Assembly (NCBI GenBank): GCA_964395765.1
Contig: CAYNCU010000047.1
Span: 1-21,501 of the forward strand
Direction of reading: 5' to 3'
Origin: DATDPY01 sp964395765
GTDB taxonomy: Bacteria; Bacteroidota; Bacteroidia; Cytophagales; Cyclobacteriaceae
Length of the DNA: 21,501 bases
Both the position numbers and the translations under genes were made by a program. The notes under the pieces were generated by a model. It searched no databases, was not told the origin of the DNA, and worked only from the letters and a program-made list of their open reading frames with translations. Shown here in pieces: positions 8,213 to 15,508 of this stretch (positions are counted from its first letter, which is position 1; each line of letters begins with the position of its first letter).

Positions 8213-9098
8213 ATTTCTGATTTCCATCATCTTCTTATTTTTCCTGTCATTTAGCGCATGGTCCCAGGATATCAAAATTCATGGAAATTTTGATCGGGAT
8301 TCAATCCGCCTGGGTGATGAAGCGGCTTATCACCTGACCGTAGAATATCCAAAGAAGCTCACCATTATACTTCCCGATTCCTCGCATGACTACGGGGAAT
8401 TTGAACTGAACCACCGGGTATGGTTCCCCACGAAGGTTCGTAATTCCATGTTGTTCGACAGCGTGATATACTACCTGACAACATTTGAACTTGATTCTGT
8501 CCTGCATTTCCAGTTGCCGGTTTATGTTGTTCAGCCTTCAGATTGTCTCACCTATTACACGGCGCCGGATTCATTATATTTAAAACAGGTAATTGCGCAA
8601 CTTCCCGATTCATTAAAACTGAAGGCTGATACCCGTTTACTGAAAATTCAAAATCTTTTCAATTACCCCATGTGGTCCCTAATTGGCGGAATTTTTATCC
8701 TGGCGCTTATTGCAACGATTATTCTTTTCGGAAAAAGAATTATAAAAATGTACAGGATTTATATCATGAAAAGAAAACACAGGAAATTCGTTCAGAAATT
8801 TTACCTGAAATTAGGTAAGTTACGGGACAGCCATACCGACGGAGAGCCTGAGCATGTGCTTCATGACTGGAAAAAATATATGGAGAGTCTTGAAAAGACG
8901 CCCTATACAAAACTTACCACCAGGGAATTGGTTAAGTTATATAATGACACTGCACTGATTGATAACCTGAAGGCGATCGACCGGTTCATTTACGGTAATA
9001 TCAAAGATAAACCCATGCACGAATATTTTTCAAAATTACTGGAGTATTCCGTTAGCCGTTTCAAAGTCAGATTAAAGGAGGTGCAGAGTGGTAACTGA
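8202..9098 (+). CDS. BatD-like membrane protein
   Basis: The 298-residue product has an N-terminal signal sequence (hydrophobic 6-19, ending near AWSQ). A periplasmic beta-rich domain (about 22-150) contains DSIRLGDEAAYHLTVEY, reminiscent of BatD N-termini. One transmembrane helix spans about 157-178, and a basic, helical cytoplasmic domain of about 120 residues follows. This is the layout of BatD/oxygen-tolerance family proteins, although it is shorter than full BatD. The start is GTG at 8202, preceded by GAGGAG at 8194-8199 with tight spacing; no ATG exists before the signal sequence. It overlaps DUF58 by 11 bases and BatA by 11 bases, so all three are likely to be translationally coupled. 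The precise role is unknown. Confidence 0.72.
   Translation: MQDKFLISIIFLFFLSFSAWSQDIKIHGNFDRDSIRLGDEAAYHLTVEYPKKLTIILPDSSHDYGEFELNHRVWFPTKVRNSMLFDSVIYYLTTFELDSVLHFQLPVYVVQPSDCLTYYTAPDSLYLKQVIAQLPDSLKLKADTRLLKIQNLFNYPMWSLIGGIFILALIATIILFGKRIIKMYRIYIMKRKHRKFVQKFYLKLGKLRDSHTDGEPEHVLHDWKKYMESLEKTPYTKLTTRELVKLYNDTALIDNLKAIDRFIYGNIKDKPMHEYFSKLLEYSVSRFKVRLKEVQSGN
9074..9083 (+). promoter_or_regulatory. Full-length Shine-Dalgarno site for batA
   Basis: AAAGGAGGTG matches the reverse complement of the conserved 16S rRNA 3' end (CACCTCCTTT) over all ten bases. It is placed 4 bases before the GTG at 9088, inside the coding sequence of the BatD-like gene. This decides the GTG start over the downstream in-frame ATG at 9112. 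Strong sites of this kind are uncommon in Bacteroidota, and most genes in this window have none. Confidence 0.8.
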
Positions 9099-10140
9099 TA
9101 CGGATTTTACAATGGCCTGGTATAATTTGCGATGGTTCCTTCCGGATACATTTAAAAAATACACGTGGGAACATCCGGTTTTTTTCTGGTTACTGGCATT
9201 GATTCCGCTTATTTTTATTATCAAATATGTATTAAATACATTTTTCCGGCAACGTTTACTGATTGCTCTTCCTGAAAAGGAGCTACGCTGGAGTCCTGTG
9301 AGTCTTTTACGCTATGTTCCGGATATTATCATGGCGCTTAGTATTGTGTTAATCACCATTTGCCTGGCGCGTCCCCAGCGGACCAATGAAAAAGTGGATC
9401 GCTATACCGAAGGTATCGATATTATGCTTGCCATTGATATTTCCGAATCCATGCAAATTGAGGATTTTAAGCCTGATCGCCTGGAAGCTGCTAAAAAAGT
9501 AGCTCATGATTTTATTGCGGGACGATTTCAGGACCGGATCGGCCTGGTTGTTTTTTCCGGCGAAGCCTATTCGTTGTCGCCGCTGACGCTCGACTATAAC
9601 CTGCTCTATACCTATATTAAAAATATCAATTTTGATATGATCCCGGCCAAAGGTACGGCGATCGGGAGTGCCATTGCCGTGGCAACGAACCGCTTGCGGG
9701 AATCAAAGGCTAAATCAAAAGTATTGATCCTGCTGACCGATGGGGATAATAATGCGGGAAATATTGACCCGATCACGGCAGCCGAACTGGCGCATTCCTA
9801 TGGGATTAAAATTTATACCATCGCCATAGGAAAAGAAGGTGAGGTGCCATTCGGGAAAGACTTTTTCGGAAGAACGAGGTATGTAGAGAATACCCTTGAT
9901 GCCACCAACCTCAAGAATATTGCTCAGATAGGTGAGGGCAAGTTTTTCCGTGTGTCCGATACCCAGGCGCTGGAGCAGGTATTTTCATTAATTGATAAAT
10001 ATGAAAAATCTGAAATTAAAGAAACACGATATAAAAATACAAAGGATTATTACGTTGTTTACCTTCAATGGGCCCTGGTGCTGCTTGTACTCTGGATGCT
10101 AATGAAATCTACCTTTATATCGAATGTCCTGCAGGACTAA
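9088..10140 (+). CDS. batA: VWA domain membrane protein BatA
   Basis: BatA-family proteins are inner-membrane proteins with a von Willebrand A domain, found in Bat/MoxR loci. In this 350-residue protein, hydrophobic segments lie at about 31-49 and 78-95, the VWA domain spans about 107-305, and a C-terminal transmembrane helix lies at about 321-340. The metal-ion site is intact: DISES at 117-121 (Asp117, Ser119, Ser121), Thr190 in KGTAIG and Asp218 in TDGD. The GTG start is chosen because of the perfect ribosome site at 9074-9083. It is the last gene of a three-gene cluster; no second VWA gene (batB), TPR gene (batC) or batE follows, because the next gene is convergent. The original aerotolerance role was described for Bacteroides fragilis; a role here is inferred. 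Confidence 0.9.
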   Translation: MVTDTDFTMAWYNLRWFLPDTFKKYTWEHPVFFWLLALIPLIFIIKYVLNTFFRQRLLIALPEKELRWSPVSLLRYVPDIIMALSIVLITICLARPQRTNEKVDRYTEGIDIMLAIDISESMQIEDFKPDRLEAAKKVAHDFIAGRFQDRIGLVVFSGEAYSLSPLTLDYNLLYTYIKNINFDMIPAKGTAIGSAIAVATNRLRESKAKSKVLILLTDGDNNAGNIDPITAAELAHSYGIKIYTIAIGKEGEVPFGKDFFGRTRYVENTLDATNLKNIAQIGEGKFFRVSDTQALEQVFSLIDKYEKSEIKETRYKNTKDYYVVYLQWALVLLVLWMLMKSTFISNVLQD

Positions 10141-10161
10141 TTTTCCCGGCTAAAAAGCCAT

Positions 10162-10974
10162 TTATAATGCGGATATCAATTCTTTCATAATTAACGTCAT
10201 GCGGGGTTCGGCAACGGCAGCAGCTTTTATTATTTTTTCGACAGAAACGGGATGAATTTTTCCTTCGACGCCGAGATCGGTGATCACGGAAATGGCAAAA
10301 CAGGGGAGGCCCATCTGTCGGGCCACTATGTTTTCAGGGATGGTTGACATTCCTACGGCATCAGCCCCGATAGAAACCAGGTAGCGATATTCCGCCGGCG
10401 TTTCCAGGTTAGGTCCCTGCACAGCAGCATAAACCCCTACATGGACAGTAATTTTATTTTTTTTGGCGATGGCCATTGCTTTATCGATCAGATCACTGTC
10501 GTAAGGTTCACTCATATCAGGAAACCTCGGTCCGAACTCATTCTTATGGGGACCGCGCAACGGGTTTTCGGGCATGAGATTTATATGATCTTTCAGAATC
10601 ATCAGATCACTTACCTCCATGGACTCCCGCAATCCGCCCGAAGCATTGGAAATAAAAATTTTTTCTATACCGAGTAATTTCATTACCCTTACGGGGAATG
10701 TCACCTGTTGCATGGTATAACCTTCATAATAATGAAACCTGCCCTGCATCACCACCACGGATTTACCGGACAGTTTTCCGAAAATCAGTTTACCTGAATG
10801 ACTTTCGACGGTGGAAACCGGGAAGTGCGGTATTTTTTCGTAGGGGATGGTAAGGTCCATAGAAATTTCATTGACCAAAGCTCCCAGCCCTGTTCCCAGT
10901 ATAATACCTATTAAAGGTTTATCTTTATATTGGGAGCGGATAAAATGAACCGCCTCCCTGACCTTTTCAATCAT
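10162..10974 (-). CDS. Purine nucleoside phosphorylase (trimeric family)
   Basis: The enzyme splits purine nucleosides with phosphate into base and ribose-1-phosphate for purine salvage. I place the start at the ATG at 10974, giving 270 residues, the normal size. A longer frame reaches back to an ATG at 11040, but its extra 22 residues (MGTRLFFEII...) are not family sequence. Numbered from 10974, GTGLG is at 27-31. The phosphate and sugar site HYYEGY includes His81, equivalent to human His86. The base-site Glu191 is in GPNLETPAEYR, and Met209 is in VGMSTIPE. The base-recognition residue is Asp233 in VITDLG, where human PNP has Asn243. It is convergent with batA across 21 bases and divergent from dnaN. 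Which purines it prefers is open because of the Asp. Confidence 0.93.
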   Translation of the reverse strand: MIEKVREAVHFIRSQYKDKPLIGIILGTGLGALVNEISMDLTIPYEKIPHFPVSTVESHSGKLIFGKLSGKSVVVMQGRFHYYEGYTMQQVTFPVRVMKLLGIEKIFISNASGGLRESMEVSDLMILKDHINLMPENPLRGPHKNEFGPRFPDMSEPYDSDLIDKAMAIAKKNKITVHVGVYAAVQGPNLETPAEYRYLVSIGADAVGMSTIPENIVARQMGLPCFAISVITDLGVEGKIHPVSVEKIIKAAAVAEPRMTLIMKELISAL

Positions 10975-11100
10975 ATTTTCAAGAGAATTTAAGATTAAGC
11001 AAAATAAATTAATAATTTCAAAAAATAGCCGGGTCCCCATTTAAACTACCCGGGCCACCAATATAATCGATTAAAAAACGATTGAATAAGGATTGAGTTT

Positions 11101-11108
11101 TATTTTTG
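11101..11108 (+). promoter_or_regulatory. Putative -7 promoter box for dnaN
   Basis: TATTTTTG matches the TAnnTTTG consensus exactly and lies 44 bases before the dnaN start. A TTG at 11082-11084 could serve as the -33 element, with a slightly short 16-base gap. The remaining part of the 178-base gap between the PNP and dnaN starts holds no gene. Confidence 0.5.
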
Positions 11109-11152
11109 CATTTTATTTCTAAATTTACCGGCGGAAAAATTAACCAAAGCCC

Positions 11153-12277
11153 ATGAAATTTATCGTTACCTCCACTGCGCTCCTGAAGCAATTACAGAAT
11201 ATCAACGGGGTTATTACTACCAATCCTGTGGTTCCGATTCTTGAAAACTTTCTATTTGAAATTTCAAAGGGTAAACTTACCATTACAGCTTCCGATCTTC
11301 AGACCTCCATGATCACACAAATGGAAGTGGAGGCAAAAGAAGCAGGCAGCATTGCGGTTCCGGCAAGGATACTGCTGGATACCTTAAAAAACCTTCCTGA
11401 GCAACCGGTGACTTTTTCCATCGACGAAGAAACCTATAGTATTGAAATAAGTTCTGACAATGGCCGATATAAACTCGCCGGTGAAAATGCAACCGATTTC
11501 CCGAAAGTCCCGACGGTAACGGAAGGGTTTAATGTTGAGATGTCTGCTGATATTCTGCATACTGCGGTGAGTCATACTATATTTGCCACCAGCAACGATG
11601 AACTTCGTCCCGCCATGACCGGGGTATTCCTTCAGATTAACAGTAAGAATACAACTTTTGTGGCCACAGACGGCCACCGGCTGATTCGTTACAGGAGGGA
11701 TGATATCAGCTCCGAAACTAAAAATACCATCATTATTCCCAGGAAAGCCCTGAACCTTCTTAAAAACGTTCTGCCACAGGATAATTCTACGGTATCCCTG
11801 GAATTTAACGTATCCAATGCCTTTTTCCATTTCGAAAATATTCAGATGATATGCCGGCTCATTGACGAACGTTACCCGGATTACGAAAATGTAATTCCCA
11901 AGGATAATGAAAATATTATGTCGATCGACCGGCTGGATTTTTTAAGTTCATTGAAACGAATCGCCATATATGCCAACCGCACGACCAATCAGGTGAAACT
12001 TAAAATTGCAGGGAGTGAGCTCAATATTTCCGCCGAGGACCTTGACTTCTCCAATGAAGCCAATGAACGGCTAAGTTGTGAACATGATGGAGAAGATATA
12101 GTGATCGGATTTAATGCGCGTTTTCTTATTGAAATGCTGTCAAACCTCGAGTCAAAAGAGATAACTCTTAAATTATCCGAACCTAATCGTGCAGGTTTAT
12201 TACTTCCGAAAGAAAATGCCGACCAGGAAGACCTGCTTATGTTGGTCATGCCCGTCATGCTAAATAATTACGTATAA
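11153..12277 (+). CDS. dnaN: DNA polymerase III beta sliding clamp
   Basis: DnaN is the ring-shaped processivity clamp that tethers DNA polymerase III and repair factors to DNA. The 374-residue product is full length and has the three repeated clamp domains (about 1-120, 121-245 and 246-374). Recognisable segments are MKFIVTSTALLKQLQ at the start, VPILENFLFE, FVATDGHRLIRY in the middle domain and the conserved C-terminal LMLVMPVMLNN. The last of these forms part of the hydrophobic cleft that binds clamp-binding peptides. It has its own upstream region with a plausible promoter and no Shine-Dalgarno site. It is not next to dnaA or gyrB, so it need not mark the replication origin. A cyclase gene follows after 40 bases on the same strand. 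Confidence 0.97.
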   Translation: MKFIVTSTALLKQLQNINGVITTNPVVPILENFLFEISKGKLTITASDLQTSMITQMEVEAKEAGSIAVPARILLDTLKNLPEQPVTFSIDEETYSIEISSDNGRYKLAGENATDFPKVPTVTEGFNVEMSADILHTAVSHTIFATSNDELRPAMTGVFLQINSKNTTFVATDGHRLIRYRRDDISSETKNTIIIPRKALNLLKNVLPQDNSTVSLEFNVSNAFFHFENIQMICRLIDERYPDYENVIPKDNENIMSIDRLDFLSSLKRIAIYANRTTNQVKLKIAGSELNISAEDLDFSNEANERLSCEHDGEDIVIGFNARFLIEMLSNLESKEITLKLSEPNRAGLLLPKENADQEDLLMLVMPVMLNNYV

Positions 12278-12317
12278 GTACAAAACCAGGCCATTTATTA
12301 TTTAACACCACATCACC

Positions 12318-13406
12318 TTGAACAAGAGGAGCTTTATATATTATGTCAAAAAAGTAATTTTGTATATCGTTGTATGGACGCTGCTGTGTTTTCTGCTGAT
12401 TCTATTACGGTACTACGGGCATGATGAAGAAATGCACCATGGATTCGATTATTACTCGGAAGGGATTATCCTGACCTTTACCATAGGATTAATGAGCGGG
12501 GTGATGTATTCCGTTCTTGATATATTTTATCCACAGAATTTTACCCGAAAAAAATCATTTGGATTCATTGTTATTACAAAAAGCCTGTTTTTCATCGTGT
12601 TTTTTATCCTGATCAGTGCTTTTGCCCGGATGCAAAATCAGCTCATGCAGGATCAACCTGTCAATGGTTTTACAGATTCGCTGATTTCCATTTTCACAAA
12701 AAGCGGTAAAAACACCCTTGTGATTTTTATTTCTACCTCCGGTTTTGCCGTATTCCTGAATTTTATGCAGCAAATTGACCGTAAATATGGTCCCGGCTTA
12801 TTGTTCAAGGTTTTTATGGGATATTACCATAAGCCCAGGGAAGAATATAAACTATTTATGTTCCTGGATGTAAAATCTTCCACCGCTATTGCTGAAAAGC
12901 TGGGACACCTTAAATACAGTGAATTGATGCAGGATTTTTTTTATGACCTCAGTGACCATGCCTATAATTATTATGCCTGGATATATCAGTATGTCGGGGA
13001 TGAAGCAGTCATTACCTGGGATGTTAAAGATCATAAAAGCATTGCGCAATGCCTTAAATTATTTTTCCGTATCAAGGATATTATCGACAGGAGAAGCGGT
13101 TATTATACCCGGAAATATGGTGTGATCCCTTCTTTCAGGGCCGGCATTCATATGGGACTTGTAACGGTTGCGGAAGTAGGCAAATTTAAAAGGGAAATCG
13201 CCTATCATGGAGGCACCATAAACCTGGCTTCAAGGATTCAGCATAAATCGAAGATACTTGATAAAGATGTGCTTATTTCAGAAGACGTATATAAGCTGAT
13301 CGAAGAAACTAACCTTAAGGACAAATACCGGTTTGATTACCTGGGCTTATTCTCCATCATAGGGAAAAGGGACCCCATCGGCCTGATCTCAGTAGATATG
13401 AAATAA
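12318..13406 (+). CDS. Membrane class III adenylate/guanylate cyclase-like protein
   Basis: The 362-residue protein has four predicted transmembrane helices (about 10-30, 50-70, 82-102 and 132-150) and a cytoplasmic class III cyclase domain from about 177 to the end. Metal-binding aspartates are present at Asp184 (FLDVKSST) and Asp228 (YVGDEAV). The transition-state pair is Asn302 and Arg306 in GGTINLASRIQ. The canonical adenine-selecting Lys and Asp are Gln224 and Ala295 instead, so the product (cAMP, cGMP or other) cannot be assigned. The start is TTG at 12318: an in-frame stop lies at 12303-12305 and no ATG occurs before the first membrane helix. There is no Shine-Dalgarno site upstream. 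It follows dnaN by 40 bases and may be read through from it. The membrane part may sense a signal, which is inference. Confidence 0.87.
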   Translation: MNKRSFIYYVKKVILYIVVWTLLCFLLILLRYYGHDEEMHHGFDYYSEGIILTFTIGLMSGVMYSVLDIFYPQNFTRKKSFGFIVITKSLFFIVFFILISAFARMQNQLMQDQPVNGFTDSLISIFTKSGKNTLVIFISTSGFAVFLNFMQQIDRKYGPGLLFKVFMGYYHKPREEYKLFMFLDVKSSTAIAEKLGHLKYSELMQDFFYDLSDHAYNYYAWIYQYVGDEAVITWDVKDHKSIAQCLKLFFRIKDIIDRRSGYYTRKYGVIPSFRAGIHMGLVTVAEVGKFKREIAYHGGTINLASRIQHKSKILDKDVLISEDVYKLIEETNLKDKYRFDYLGLFSIIGKRDPIGLISVDMK

Positions 13407-13468
13407 AACAGAATAGCTTCAACTGGTTTACCGGCGTGGATTTAAATTTAATCCGGATTGGAAAAAAC

Positions 13469-14779
13469 CTAATCAGAAAGCCTTTCGATTTTAGCTCCCA
13501 GCTCATTTAAACGTTGGTCGATTTTCTGGTAACCCCGGTCGATTTGTTCAACGTTGGAAATGATACTGACGCCTTCCGCTGACAGCGCAGCGATCAATAA
13601 GGCTACTCCAGCCCTGATATCCGGAGATGACATTTTGATTCCCCTGAGCTGGAATTTCCTGTCAAGGCCGATTACTGTCGCCCGGTGTGGGTCACACAGG
13701 ATAATCTGGGCTCCCATATCAATCAGTTTGTCGACAAAAAACAGCCTGCTTTCGAACATTTTCTGGTGTATCAATACTGTTCCTTTTGCCTGGGTGGCAA
13801 CAACGAGAGCGATGCTTAAAAGATCAGGGGAAAATCCTGGCCATATGGCATCAGCGATGGTCATAATAGAGCCATCTATAAAGGTTTCAATCTCATAATG
13901 TTCACAGGAGGGAATATAAATATCATTACCCTGGATTATAAGATGAATGCCTAACCGGTGGAATACCTCGGGTATAATGCCCAGATTATCCACAGATGCA
14001 TTTTTGATAGTCAATTCCGATTTTGTCATGGCTGCCAGGCCGATAAAACTGCCTACTTCTATAATATCCGGTAGAAGGGTATGATCGGTACCAGAGAGTT
14101 CTTCCACGCCTTCAATTCGCAACAGGTTTGAACCTATGCCGGAAATCTTTGCGCCCATCCTGTTCAGCATTTTACACAATTGCTGGATATATGGTTCGCA
14201 GGCAGCATTGTAAATTGTAGTCAATCCCCTGGCCATTACCGCAGCCATTATGATGTTGGCGGTACCGGTCACTGAGGCTTCATCTAACAGCATGGAAGAT
14301 CCTTTCAGGTCTTTTGCTGCGAAGGTAAACAGCCTGTTTTGATGATCGAATTCAAAAGCGGCTCCAAGTTTTTGAAAACCCATAAAATGAGTGTCAAGCC
14401 TTCGCCTTCCGATTTTATCGCCTCCGGGAAGAGGAATCGTAACTTTTTTAAACCGAGCCAGCAGCGGACCCAGAATCATAATCGAGCCTCTTAACGAAGC
14501 AGCCAGCTGAATATATTCTTTGCTCGCAAGGAAATCGACATTAATATCCATTGCCTGGAAGCGGTATACTCCCGTTTCCGGATTATCGACCTTCACGCCG
14601 ATTTTACCAATAAGTTCAAGCAGGTGTTTTACATCCAGGATATCCGGAACATTCCTGATCGTTACAGGTTCCCTGGTGAGCAGTACGCCACAGATTACTT
14701 CCAACGCTTCATTCTTGGCCCCTTGGGGAACAATACTCCCATGAAGGCTGTAACCACCTTCGATTTTGAAAGAAAGCAT
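13469..14779 (-). CDS. murA: UDP-N-acetylglucosamine 1-carboxyvinyltransferase MurA
   Basis: MurA transfers enolpyruvate from phosphoenolpyruvate to UDP-GlcNAc, the committed step of peptidoglycan precursor synthesis in the cytoplasm. The 436-residue protein has the EPSP synthase-like two-domain fold. Lys22 and Asn23 (GAKNEAL) match the E. coli PEP-site residues, and Asp319 in WPGFSPDL matches E. coli Asp305. The active-site loop reads LPGGDKIGRRRLDTH, with Asp121 at the position of E. coli Cys115. Asp at this site is known to leave the enzyme active and insensitive to fosfomycin in Mycobacterium, Chlamydia and Borrelia. The ATG shares one base with the stop of the upstream DUF4290 gene (TAATG), implying coupled translation. 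It ends convergent with the cyclase gene across 62 bases that hold no clear terminator. Confidence 0.96.
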   Translation of the reverse strand: MLSFKIEGGYSLHGSIVPQGAKNEALEVICGVLLTREPVTIRNVPDILDVKHLLELIGKIGVKVDNPETGVYRFQAMDINVDFLASKEYIQLAASLRGSIMILGPLLARFKKVTIPLPGGDKIGRRRLDTHFMGFQKLGAAFEFDHQNRLFTFAAKDLKGSSMLLDEASVTGTANIIMAAVMARGLTTIYNAACEPYIQQLCKMLNRMGAKISGIGSNLLRIEGVEELSGTDHTLLPDIIEVGSFIGLAAMTKSELTIKNASVDNLGIIPEVFHRLGIHLIIQGNDIYIPSCEHYEIETFIDGSIMTIADAIWPGFSPDLLSIALVVATQAKGTVLIHQKMFESRLFFVDKLIDMGAQIILCDPHRATVIGLDRKFQLRGIKMSSPDIRAGVALLIAALSAEGVSIISNVEQIDRGYQKIDQRLNELGAKIERLSD

Positions 14780-15471
14780 TAGGTTCTTTTTCTTTTGCCT
14801 TTCCGGTGATGGCGCTGTTCTTTGTGTTGGTTATGTTGATTATGTTGATTATGTTGACTATGGGAGGAATGCTGACCGTTATTGTTTCTTTGCTTTTCTT
14901 TTGTCAGCGAATCAAAAAGGTTATTGTCTTTAACTTTCTGCATATCGGTTTCAAGATTCCCTCCTGAAAGATGAAATATATTCTCCATGACAGAATCGTC
15001 ATCCAGGTTTTCTTTATTCCAGATATTAGAAAAGCTTTTTATCAGCCGGCCCAGATAAAGAATCGCGCCTTCCTTTTCAGTACCACTTTCAAGCGTCATG
15101 ATTTTCTCTACCAGCAATTGAATATTGAGGCCGTAATGTTTGTACATGATATTCCTGTCCTTGTAGGATATCCGTTCCGGTTTCCTGTTTAAAATCGATC
15201 TTTCCGGTTTAGGAAATGGACTGTTAATATCCAATTCGAAATCAGACATGATAAAAAGATCATCCCATAATTTCTGGGAATCTTCCGTGGTATCCCGGGC
15301 GGTAGGGTTAATCTGTTTCATAAGTTCAATCAATGCTCGTGCGCTTTGTGTTCTTTTATCTTTATCCTTTATGGTATTAAGATATTTAGCCAGCATTTGA
15401 ATATTGCGGCCATACTCTTTAAGAACAACAGATTCTTTCTGCGTATTGTAATCGCCAATATTATGGCTCAT
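14779..15471 (-). CDS. DUF4290 protein with internal duplication and His/Asn/Gln tail
   Basis: This is a 230-residue protein of the DUF4290 family, known from Bacteroidota and of unknown function. There is no signal peptide or membrane helix, so it is probably cytoplasmic. I see an ungapped internal duplication with a 93-residue offset. YGRNIQMLAKYLNTI (20-34) pairs with YGLNIQLLVEKIMTL (113-127), LIELMK (47-52) with LGRLIK (140-145), and LFIMSDFEL (72-80) with IFHLSGGNL (165-173). The C-terminal 35 residues are low complexity: Asn/Gly/Gln, then Ser/His/Gln, then repeated HNQ units, ending in a strongly basic stretch (HHRKGKRKRT). The HNQ part is encoded by a 9-bp tandem repeat. It lies 37 bases after the helicase gene and overlaps murA by one base. 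The basic tail might bind nucleic acid or polyanions, which is inference. Confidence 0.82.
   Translation of the reverse strand: MSHNIGDYNTQKESVVLKEYGRNIQMLAKYLNTIKDKDKRTQSARALIELMKQINPTARDTTEDSQKLWDDLFIMSDFELDINSPFPKPERSILNRKPERISYKDRNIMYKHYGLNIQLLVEKIMTLESGTEKEGAILYLGRLIKSFSNIWNKENLDDDSVMENIFHLSGGNLETDMQKVKDNNLFDSLTKEKQRNNNGQHSSHSQHNQHNQHNQHKEQRHHRKGKRKRT
14831..14857 (-). repeat. 9-bp tandem repeat in the DUF4290 tail
   Basis: Three exact copies of TTATGTTGA (as read on the + strand) lie end to end, with degenerate copies on either side (for example 14822-14830). Because the unit is a multiple of three, gain or loss of copies keeps the reading frame and only changes the number of His-Asn-Gln units in the protein. 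Confidence 0.85.
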
Positions 15472-15508
15472 AATAAATATATTAATGGTGAGAAATATTC
15501 ATACAGGA

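Noticed and set aside
10148..10159. GGCT-AAAA-AGCC hairpin between batA and the phosphorylase gene as a terminator
   Set aside because: The stem is only 4 bp and no clear U-run follows on either strand.
10975..11040. Possible 22-residue N-terminal extension of the purine nucleoside phosphorylase starting at the ATG at 11040
   Set aside because: The extra residues are not like the family, and starting at 10974 gives the normal length of about 270 residues.
11029..11053. Hairpin CCGGGT / ACCCGG upstream of the phosphorylase gene, with CTATTTTTT following on the - strand, resembling an attenuator
   Set aside because: The stem is only 6 bp with a 13-base loop, and no leader peptide or riboswitch-like conserved element is visible.
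11153..12277. dnaN as a marker of the replication origin
   Set aside because: No dnaA, recF, gyrB or cluster of DnaA boxes is seen nearby, so an origin cannot be supported.
13438..13459. Inverted repeats GGATT/AATCC and AATCCGGATT between the cyclase and murA genes
   Set aside because: They are short, overlap one another and lack a convincing U-tract, so they are too weak to call a terminator.
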